Source: Parafilimonas sp.
GTDB taxonomy: Bacteria; Bacteroidota; Bacteroidia; Chitinophagales; Chitinophagaceae
Assembly (NCBI GenBank): GCA_023251275.1
Contig: JAHEZC010000044.1
Coordinates: forward strand, 1-10,115
DNA: 10,115 bases
Direction: 5' to 3'
Of the stretch, positions 1 through 6,058 are shown in pieces. Each line of letters opens with the position of its first letter. Within the stretch, counting starts at the first letter, position 1. The translations under genes were made by a program, and so were the position numbers. The notes below the pieces were generated by a model. It ran no database searches. It saw nothing but the letters and a program-made list of their open reading frames with translations, and was not told where the DNA came from.

Positions 1-1110
1 AAGATCATTAATCCAGGGTAATGAAAGCTTTGCAATAACCACGGCAATTATAGCAGAAAATAAAACAAGTAATAAAGCTTCACTGAGAAATTGAGTGATC
101 AACTGAAACCTCCCTGCCCCGATTGATTTGCGAACACCGATCTCCTTTGCGCGGCTTAGTGCCTGCGCTGTTGAAAGATTGATGAAATTGATACAGGCTA
201 AGATCAATACAGCCAATCCAACACTTCCAAAAAACCAAAGCCAACTGGTATTAATAGCTTTCACCCATTCACCTCCGCCGGCATATTTTGAATTAAAATG
301 TACGTCACTCAGCGGTTGAAGTTCAGCTTCCTCACGGTGATCTTTTCCCGCCCACTTCTGGTTATTTGCAAACCTGTCATAAATACTTTGTATGGCTGTT
401 TTAAGACCACTCCCGGGTTTTGTTCCTTTTGGTAAAACAATAAAAGTTGATCCGCCGGATACGGAGCCATAATGGTTAATGTTCGTCCCGAGATATTTCT
501 CATTGTCAGAAAAAGATAGCAGCATGGAGGCAGCTAAATGCGTATTGCCCGGAAAATCTTTTATTACTCCGCCTACTGTAATATTGAAGCTGTCATTAAA
601 CGTAAACGTTTTTCCAAGCGCATCTTCATTTCCAAAAAATTTTTTTGCGGTTGTTTCTGTCAATAATGCCTGGTAAGGTTTGCGTAGTGCTTCGTAAGCA
701 TTCCCCTCTATCACTTTTACATCGAATACATCAAGAAATTCAGGGTCGGTCATCATTACATGATCCTGCTTAAAACGTTTTGCGGGATTGATTTCAACAA
801 CGGATTGAGAAGGATGATGAACCTTGGTGACATATTCGAGGCCGGGAACATCTTTGCGTATCTGTTCAGCCAAAGGAAAAGGGGTAGAATAATGAAACTC
901 CTTTTTTCCAAAATCTACCCATACCTGGTTTATACGATATGTTCTGTCTGCCTTGCTTTCATAAGTATCAAAACTTAATTCATATTTGATAAACAAAGCT
1001 ATCAGGAGACATACTGTAATACCTAATGTCAAGCCTACGATATGCAAAGATGTAGTTAATTTCTGCCGGCTGAACCTGCGGAGGATAAATGGAAGATTTT
1101 TGAATATCAT
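1..1110 (-). CDS. MacB/FtsX-type ABC transporter permease E, N-terminal 370 residues (partial)
   Basis: This is the last gene of the array; its 3' end lies beyond base 1. I translated the frame by hand from the ATG at 1110-1108 to base 1 and found 370 codons without a stop. The protein starts MIFKNLPFILRRFSRQK. A first membrane helix lies at about residues 21-43. A periplasmic MacB_PCD-like domain follows at about 44-288, with the family signatures TAKKFFGNEDALGK and GVIKDFPGNT. The second helix is at about 291-312 (ACINFINLSTA), then the cytoplasmic edge motif RAKEIGVRKSIGAG at 320-333, then a third helix starting near 343. Alignment to permease D (offset about 5) suggests about 420 residues are missing. 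The start is only 11 bp after the stop of D, which suggests co-transcription. Its N-terminus and periplasmic domain differ clearly from A-D, so it is a third subtype. It is an integral inner-membrane protein; its substrate is unknown. Confidence 0.93.
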   Translation of the reverse strand, partial: MIFKNLPFILRRFSRQKLTTSLHIVGLTLGITVCLLIALFIKYELSFDTYESKADRTYRINQVWVDFGKKEFHYSTPFPLAEQIRKDVPGLEYVTKVHHPSQSVVEINPAKRFKQDHVMMTDPEFLDVFDVKVIEGNAYEALRKPYQALLTETTAKKFFGNEDALGKTFTFNDSFNITVGGVIKDFPGNTHLAASMLLSFSDNEKYLGTNINHYGSVSGGSTFIVLPKGTKPGSGLKTAIQSIYDRFANNQKWAGKDHREEAELQPLSDVHFNSKYAGGGEWVKAINTSWLWFFGSVGLAVLILACINFINLSTAQALSRAKEIGVRKSIGAGRFQLITQFLSEALLLVLFSAIIAVVIAKLSLPWINDL

Positions 1111-1121
1111 GGTTGTACTTT
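1111..1121 (-). other. 11-bp D-E spacer, no Shine-Dalgarno
   Basis: The gap between the TAA of permease D and the ATG of permease E is only 11 bases, AAAGTACAACC on the minus strand. It has no purine-rich ribosome-binding sequence, which fits the weak Shine-Dalgarno use of Bacteroidota. It is the tightest junction in the array, so E is probably translated from the same message as D. Confidence 0.7.
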
Positions 1122-3506
1122 TTATTCGGTTCTTAATGATTTCACGGGGTTTGCTACCGCTGCTTTTATCGCGTGGTAGCTTACTGCCGCTATGGTGATC
1201 AGCAAAGAAACAATACCTGCTGCTGCAAAAATCCACCAGGAAATATTGGTACGGTACTGGTAATTTTGCAGCCAGTTATGCATAAAATAATAAGACAGCG
1301 GTACTGCAATAACAAAGGCAATAATGCCCAATACCACAAAATCTCTGGATAGTAAATTCCATACACTAAATACAGATGCACCCAATACTTTCCGTACGCC
1401 TATTTCCTTTTTACGTTGCTCTGCAACAAATGATGCAAGGCCAAATAATCCTAAACAGGAAATGGCTATCGCAAGAATAGCAAAGAAACCTGACAGCTTA
1501 CCTACCCTTTCTTCGTTTCCAAATTTCTTTGCATATTCTTCATCAACAAATTTGTAGTCAAAGAATTGTTCGGGGTTGTATTTTTTAAATATAGGTTTAA
1601 TAGCTGTTAATGCGCTTTTGGCGCTTTTAGCAGGATTTATTTTTAAAATTGAAAAGCTGCCCTGTTCTTTTGCTATAAAAAAAATGGTTGGTTTTGGTGG
1701 TTCATATGGCGATTGCATGATCATATTTTTTATTACACCAATTACCTTATAAGGCTTCTGCCACCACTCTATTGTTTCCCCCACTGTATTTTTAAATCCT
1801 ATAAAATCTGCAGCGGCTTCGTTCAAAATAAAAGCAGCGGAATCCGTAGGAAAATCTTTTGAAAAATCCCGGCCTTCTTTAAATTGCCAGCCCAATGTTT
1901 TACCATAGTCATAAGACACATTAATGTTTTTAAATTCAACTGCGAGGCCAGGGTCTTTGCCCTCCCAATGAAAACCGCTGCTGCTGCCCCAAATGCCTGT
2001 TGTCGGACTGCCTGATTCAGCCATAGATACTATGGCGCCTGTCTTCATAAGATCGTCTTTAACTGCATCAAAATGATCGTGAATAGCAGCATTTGCCATT
2101 GGCACCATAACAAGCCCGGCACGTGTATAACCGACGGGACGGTTTTTTGCAAACTGAATTTGCTGGTAAACAACGGCGGTACCGATGATGAGTGCAACAG
2201 AAACTGCAAACTGTACTACCACCAGCACTTTACGAGGTATGACCGCAAAACGCCCTGCTTTAAATGTGCCTTTTAAAACTTTTATGGGCTTAAAAGATGA
2301 CAGGTAAAATGCCGGATAACTTCCCGCTATTAATCCTGTGATAATAACAAACCCTATACACAATAGCCAAAAGAAAGGATCACCCCATGGTATGAGCATT
2401 TTTTTATCTGCAACTTCATTAAAGCTACCAAGTGTAAGCTGTAACAAAACCAACGATACAATAAATGAAAAGGCAACCGTAATTAATGATTCAGTAAAAA
2501 ACTGTATGATAAGTTGCCTGCGTAAAGAACCAATGGTTTTGCGGATGCCTACTTCCTTTGCACGCATTTCACTTCGGGCTGTGCTGAGGTTCATAAAATT
2601 GATACAGGCCAGCAATAACACAAATACGCCGATGATTGTAAACATCCGTACATATTGTATAGCGCCCCCTGTATTTACACCATTTTTAAAATCAGCATAA
2701 AGGTTCCATTTATCCATTGGCTGCAAAAAAATTGCTGGTTTCTTTTTGGCAAGCTGTGCCTTTACTTTTTTTAATTTGGAATCTTTAATTCTTGCTGATA
2801 CTTTATCAAAATCTGCATTATCTATCACCTGAACAAAAATTGAAAAATTGTTGGGCCACCATGGATTGTCGTGTGTCTTTATCCATTCGGTATTGTTAAA
2901 AAAAATATCCCATGTTGAGATAAAGCCAAGATCGGCAAAAGTGGAGTTGTGTGGAAAATCTTCATAAACACCGGTTACTTTTACTTCAAGTTGGTTATCT
3001 ATCTTCATCACTTCATCCATCGGGTCTTTATTACCAAAAAATGCTTTAGCAGTAGATGTAGAGAGTAAAATAGAAGAAGGGTCTTTAAGACTGCTCCAAT
3101 TGCCATACAGCATTTTAAGCGAAAACATTTCGGGAGCTTCAGATTCAAAATAAACTCCTTGTTTTGATAATTTTTTTTCGTCGAGTGTCAATACATGACC
3201 ATCAATTTCGCTACTTAAAACAACATGTTTAAAATCTGCTCCATAATTTTTGCGCAACTCTTCAGCAAGCGGATAAGGAACATTGCTCAATGTTTGCACT
3301 TCTCCATTATTGGTAACATTTTGTATCACCTGCGCAATACGGCCGTGGTTGGCAAAGTTTTTATTGAACGAAACTTCATCATACACCCACATACCAATCA
3401 ATAAGGCTACAACCATACCTACAGATAACCCTGCGATATTAATAAAAGAATGCATTTTACTTTTAGTGATATTGCGCCAGGCAGTTTTCAAATAATTTTT
3501 AAACAT
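1122..3506 (-). CDS. MacB/FtsX-type ABC transporter permease D (794 aa, complete)
   Basis: Predicted inner-membrane permease with two FtsX-like halves. Half 1 has helix 1 at about 21-42, a periplasmic domain at 43-285, and helices at about 286-307, 338-360 and 377-403. Half 2 has a helix at about 426-447, a periplasmic domain at 448-671, and helices at about 672-694, 722-742 and 757-777. The edge motif after the first helix of each three-helix set is duplicated: RAKEVGIRKTIGS at 315-327 and KKEIGVRKVLGAS at 699-711, which shows the internal duplication. SYPAFYLSSFKP (396-407) closes half 1. The second periplasmic domain has SPTTGIW (500-506) and WEGKDP (514-519), both shared with C. It ends NPVKSLRTE. 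I chose the ATG at 3506 because it gives the MFKNYLKTAWR start shared with B and C. An in-frame ATG at 3557 would add 17 residues read through a heptad repeat. A lysine-rich stretch at 241-257 is peculiar to this copy. ATPase partner and substrate are unknown. Confidence 0.96.
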   Translation of the reverse strand: MFKNYLKTAWRNITKSKMHSFINIAGLSVGMVVALLIGMWVYDEVSFNKNFANHGRIAQVIQNVTNNGEVQTLSNVPYPLAEELRKNYGADFKHVVLSSEIDGHVLTLDEKKLSKQGVYFESEAPEMFSLKMLYGNWSSLKDPSSILLSTSTAKAFFGNKDPMDEVMKIDNQLEVKVTGVYEDFPHNSTFADLGFISTWDIFFNNTEWIKTHDNPWWPNNFSIFVQVIDNADFDKVSARIKDSKLKKVKAQLAKKKPAIFLQPMDKWNLYADFKNGVNTGGAIQYVRMFTIIGVFVLLLACINFMNLSTARSEMRAKEVGIRKTIGSLRRQLIIQFFTESLITVAFSFIVSLVLLQLTLGSFNEVADKKMLIPWGDPFFWLLCIGFVIITGLIAGSYPAFYLSSFKPIKVLKGTFKAGRFAVIPRKVLVVVQFAVSVALIIGTAVVYQQIQFAKNRPVGYTRAGLVMVPMANAAIHDHFDAVKDDLMKTGAIVSMAESGSPTTGIWGSSSGFHWEGKDPGLAVEFKNINVSYDYGKTLGWQFKEGRDFSKDFPTDSAAFILNEAAADFIGFKNTVGETIEWWQKPYKVIGVIKNMIMQSPYEPPKPTIFFIAKEQGSFSILKINPAKSAKSALTAIKPIFKKYNPEQFFDYKFVDEEYAKKFGNEERVGKLSGFFAILAIAISCLGLFGLASFVAEQRKKEIGVRKVLGASVFSVWNLLSRDFVVLGIIAFVIAVPLSYYFMHNWLQNYQYRTNISWWIFAAAGIVSLLITIAAVSYHAIKAAVANPVKSLRTE

Positions 3507-3512
3507 GGGGAA

Positions 3513-3540
3513 AGTTGTAAATTGTAAGTTGTACGTTATA
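3513..3540. repeat. Heptad tandem repeat upstream of permease D
   Basis: Four consecutive 7-bp units on the plus strand: AGTTGTA, AATTGTA, AGTTGTA, then a degenerate CGTTATA. On the minus strand they end 6 bp before the ATG of permease D. They lie inside the in-frame upstream extension of D (ATG at 3557). Because 7 is not a multiple of 3, a change in unit number would break that extension but leave the 3506 start unaffected. Function unknown. Confidence 0.8.
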
Positions 3541-3576
3541 GGTTTTATGTTTAGCATTTATCATTCGACGTTTCTT

Positions 3577-3618
3577 TTATTCCGTTCTCAAACTCTTCAT
3601 CCCGCTTTACGGGATTGC
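3577..3618 (-). repeat. Displaced second copy of the permease 3' end (KSLRTE-stop)
   Basis: Just after the stop of permease C, minus-strand bases 3597-3577 read AAG AGT TTG AGA ACG GAA TAA, that is K S L R T E stop, the exact tail that ends A, C and D. Upstream of it, bases 3618-3605 (GCAATCCCGTAAAG) match the ANPVK-coding bases of C at 3659-3645 with one substitution and one missing base. Ten extra bases (3595-3604) sit between the two matching pieces. The simplest reading is a leftover gene 3' end from a past duplication or recombination. It is not expressed as part of C, whose TGA is at 3629-3627. An ATG at 3600-3598 would give only a 7-residue peptide, which I do not call as a gene. Confidence 0.75.
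3599..3615. repeat. 6-bp perfect inverted repeat in the C-D spacer
   Basis: ATCCCG (3599-3604) and CGGGAT (3610-3615) pair perfectly around a 5-base loop. The palindrome overlaps the displaced tail copy. On the minus strand no U-run follows, so it does not have the form of an intrinsic terminator. It could still fold in the transcript between C and D. Confidence 0.65.
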
Positions 3619-3645
3619 GTCGCTACTCACTCCGTTCGCAAAGAC
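3611..3645. repeat. Possible dispersed-repeat-like segment spanning the 3' end of permease C
   Basis: The plus-strand stretch running through ATTGCGTCGCTACTCACTCC to CGCAAAGAC resembles, from memory, the 'GTCATTGCGA...GCAATC' class of short intergenic repeats found scattered in many bacterial genomes. It covers the last codons of permease C (TTG CGA ACG GAG TGA) and the first bases of the spacer. ATTGCG and CGCAAA form a near-palindrome (5 of 6). Without the rest of the genome I cannot tell whether it is a repeat copy or chance similarity to the conserved tail codons. Confidence 0.35.
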
Positions 3646-5987
3646 TTTACAGGATTAGCTATTGCTGCTTTGATTGCCTGGAAGCTTACGGTTAATAAAG
3701 TCAGTGTCAAAGCACCAACACCGGCTGCAGCAAAAACCCACCACGATATTTCAGTGCGGTATTCATAATTCTGCAACCACTCGTGCGATAAATAATACGC
3801 AACCGGTACAGCTATGAAACATGAAATAATCACGAGCTTCACGAAATCTTTTGAAAGTAAATTCCAAACGTTAAATACAGATGCCCCCAGTACTTTTCTT
3901 ACCCCGATTTCTTTTGTTCGCTGCTCTGCCACAAAGGAAGCCATACCAAACAACCCGAGGCATGAAATAAAAATGGCAAGCAGTGCGAAGACGGTTGCTA
4001 ACTTACCGATGCGCTCTTCTTCGGCAAACTTCAATGCATATTCCTGGTCGGCGAATTTGTAATTGAAAGGAGTTGACGGTGCGAATTTTTTAAATACTGT
4101 TTCTATTTTTGCCAATCCGTCAGCGGCAGATGTATGGGCATTTATCCTGATATTAATTACATTGAAAGAACGCTCTTTGTCATCCATAAGAAACACCGTT
4201 GGTGTAATCGGATCAAAAGGTGATGTCATTACCATATCTTTTACAACGCCTATGATTGTCCAGTTTCTTCCATGCCATTGAACGTTTTCACCAATTGGAT
4301 TTTTTAAATTCATTTGCCTGATAGCAGCTTCATTAAATACAAAGCAGGATGAATCTGTAATAAGTTGCCTGGAGAAACTACGCCCTTCTTCCATTTGCCA
4401 CTGAACAACATTTCCATAGTCGGGATCTATGAGAATAGTGCCAAACATTTCCTGGCGGTTAGGGTCTTTACCCTTCCAGTTTAAATTATCTGCAGAAGAC
4501 CATATTCCTGTCGTTGGACTGGAAGAAGCGGATACATCCGTTACTGCGCCGGTCTTTAATAATTCATCACGGAACGCAGTATAATGTTGAAATCCGGATG
4601 CATTATAAGGAATTGTTATTAAGCTGTTCCTGTTATAACCAATTGGCCTGTTCTTTGCAAATTGTATCTGCTCAAAAACAACAATAGTTGCAATAACCAA
4701 AGTAACAGAAACCGTGAACTGTAATACTACAAGGGCTTTCCGTGGAATAGCTGCAAAACGTCCGGCTTTGAAAGTGCCTTTCAAAACTTTTACGGGTTTA
4801 AACGAAGACAAATAAAAGGCAGGATAGCTTCCTGCTACCAAAGCGGTGATGATAATAAACGCAAAACTCATGAGCCAGAAAAATGAATTACTCCCTAGAA
4901 TAAACATCTGTTTATCTGCCACTGCATTAAAGAAAGGAAGCGCAAACTGAACTAATAATAACGATAGCGCAAAAGCAAAAGTTACCGTCAGCAATGATTC
5001 AGTGAAAAATTGAAATATTAATTGCTTACGCAAAGAGCCAACTGTTTTACGAATGCCTACTTCTTTTGCACGTTTTTCACTTTGCGCAGTACTCAGGTTC
5101 ATAAAATTGATGCAGGCAAGCAATAAAACAAACGTCCCGATGATTCCAAAAAGCCAGACGAATTGCATTCTTCCCGAAACAGGTTGCTCATTCTTAAATT
5201 CATACAAATGCCATTGAGACATTGGATATAAAAACAGAGCCGGCTTTGTAGCATCTTTAGAATTCTCATATAGTGCATTCTTTATTTTTGAAGATATTTG
5301 TTGAAGATTTGCATTCGCATTCATAAGCGCATAAATCTGGAATGAACTGCTGTACCAGTTATCAGCGTTTGCACCACTTGTAAAAACCAAATCAATAGGC
5401 GCTATAAAATCAACATTGCTAAAGCGTGAATTTTTTGGGATGTCTTTGTAAATGCCTGTTACCTTTTGAGTATAAGAATTATTAAGCGTTATTGTTTTAT
5501 TGATAGGATCAACATTACCAAATATTGCTTTTGCCAACGACTCACTAAGCAATATGGAGCTACGATCATTAAATGATGTTTGCGTTCCTTTTAATGTGTT
5601 TAAAGTTATTATATTAATGAAGGAAGCTTCTGCAAAACAACCAATCTTTGAAAGCGCTTTATTACCATAAACAATATCTTGCTCAGTCGTAACTGTGGAA
5701 GCAATATTTTTAAAATCACTTCCGTATTTATTACGCAATTCCGCCGATAAAGGCATCGGCAATGTTGATCCGGTACTAATACCATCAGCTATGTTTGAAC
5801 TTTCCATCACCTGCACTATGCTGCCGTAGTTCTTATTATTCCCTTCAAACGATAATTCATCATACATCCACAAACCAATCATTATAGCTACAGTCATACC
5901 CACAGCCAAACCGGCAATATTTATAAACGAATGCACTTTGTTTTTAACAAGATTCCGCCACGCGGTTTTGAAATAATTTTTTAGCAT
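3627..5987 (-). CDS. MacB/FtsX-type ABC transporter permease C (786 aa, complete)
   Basis: Predicted eight-helix inner-membrane permease, the closest relative of D in the window. It starts MLKNYFKTAWRNLVKNK at 5987; this is the only start giving the shared N-terminus. Helix 1 is at about 21-42. Periplasmic domain 1 follows, with LAKAIFGN (151-158) and GIYKDIPKNS (178-187). Helices lie at about 276-297, 331-350 and 368-392, and about 416-438. Periplasmic domain 2 (about 439-662) carries SPTTGIWSS (490-498), WKGKDP (504-509) and FNEAA (551-555). Helices at about 663-685, 714-732 and 748-768 complete it. Edge motifs are RAKEVGIRKTVGS (306-318) and TKEIGVRKVLGAS (691-703). It ends NPVKSLRTE with TGA, whereas D ends with TAA. 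Its last codons use TCT TTG CGA ACG GAG, unlike the AGT/TCA-TTG-AGA-type codons of A, B and D, and a second tail copy lies just downstream. Substrate unknown. Confidence 0.96.
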   Translation of the reverse strand: MLKNYFKTAWRNLVKNKVHSFINIAGLAVGMTVAIMIGLWMYDELSFEGNNKNYGSIVQVMESSNIADGISTGSTLPMPLSAELRNKYGSDFKNIASTVTTEQDIVYGNKALSKIGCFAEASFINIITLNTLKGTQTSFNDRSSILLSESLAKAIFGNVDPINKTITLNNSYTQKVTGIYKDIPKNSRFSNVDFIAPIDLVFTSGANADNWYSSSFQIYALMNANANLQQISSKIKNALYENSKDATKPALFLYPMSQWHLYEFKNEQPVSGRMQFVWLFGIIGTFVLLLACINFMNLSTAQSEKRAKEVGIRKTVGSLRKQLIFQFFTESLLTVTFAFALSLLLVQFALPFFNAVADKQMFILGSNSFFWLMSFAFIIITALVAGSYPAFYLSSFKPVKVLKGTFKAGRFAAIPRKALVVLQFTVSVTLVIATIVVFEQIQFAKNRPIGYNRNSLITIPYNASGFQHYTAFRDELLKTGAVTDVSASSSPTTGIWSSADNLNWKGKDPNRQEMFGTILIDPDYGNVVQWQMEEGRSFSRQLITDSSCFVFNEAAIRQMNLKNPIGENVQWHGRNWTIIGVVKDMVMTSPFDPITPTVFLMDDKERSFNVINIRINAHTSAADGLAKIETVFKKFAPSTPFNYKFADQEYALKFAEEERIGKLATVFALLAIFISCLGLFGMASFVAEQRTKEIGVRKVLGASVFNVWNLLSKDFVKLVIISCFIAVPVAYYLSHEWLQNYEYRTEISWWVFAAAGVGALTLTLLTVSFQAIKAAIANPVKSLRTE

Positions 5988-6058
5988 GTTTTTATAATTA
6001 TGAGTTATTAATTATGAATTATTAGTTTTACATTTTTCATTTATTATTTACAATTTCT
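5988..6058. other. 71-bp B-C spacer, strongly AT-rich
   Basis: Nearly all A and T, between the TGA of B and the ATG of C. It contains the 14-bp repeat listed separately. I see no TAnnTTTG-type Bacteroidota -7 element, no Shine-Dalgarno and no stem-loop with a U-run. Confidence 0.6.
5995..6029. repeat. Heptad / 14-mer tandem repeat upstream of permease C
   Basis: Plus-strand units TAATTAT, GAGTTAT, TAATTAT, GAATTAT, then a weaker TAGTTTT. Taken as 14-mers, the first two copies (5995-6008 and 6009-6022) match at 13 of 14 bases. On the minus strand the repeat ends 7 bp before the ATG of C, almost the same place as the heptads upstream of D, although the unit sequence differs. Confidence 0.75.

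Noticed and set aside
1..1110. Permease E as a broken gene (no long open frame with both ends in the window)
   Set aside because: Hand translation of all 370 codons shows no stop or frameshift. It simply runs off the left edge.
2338..2700. 120-codon open frame on the plus strand
   Set aside because: Antisense to the conserved helices 2-4 of permease D; no independent evidence for coding.
1122..3557. Longer form of permease D starting at 3557
   Set aside because: The 17 added residues come from spacer and repeat DNA. The ATG at 3506 gives the N-terminus shared with B and C.
3505..3768. 87-codon plus-strand open frame across the C-D spacer
   Set aside because: Its first part is a translation of the heptad repeat, and the rest is antisense to the 3' end of C. 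No family similarity is seen.
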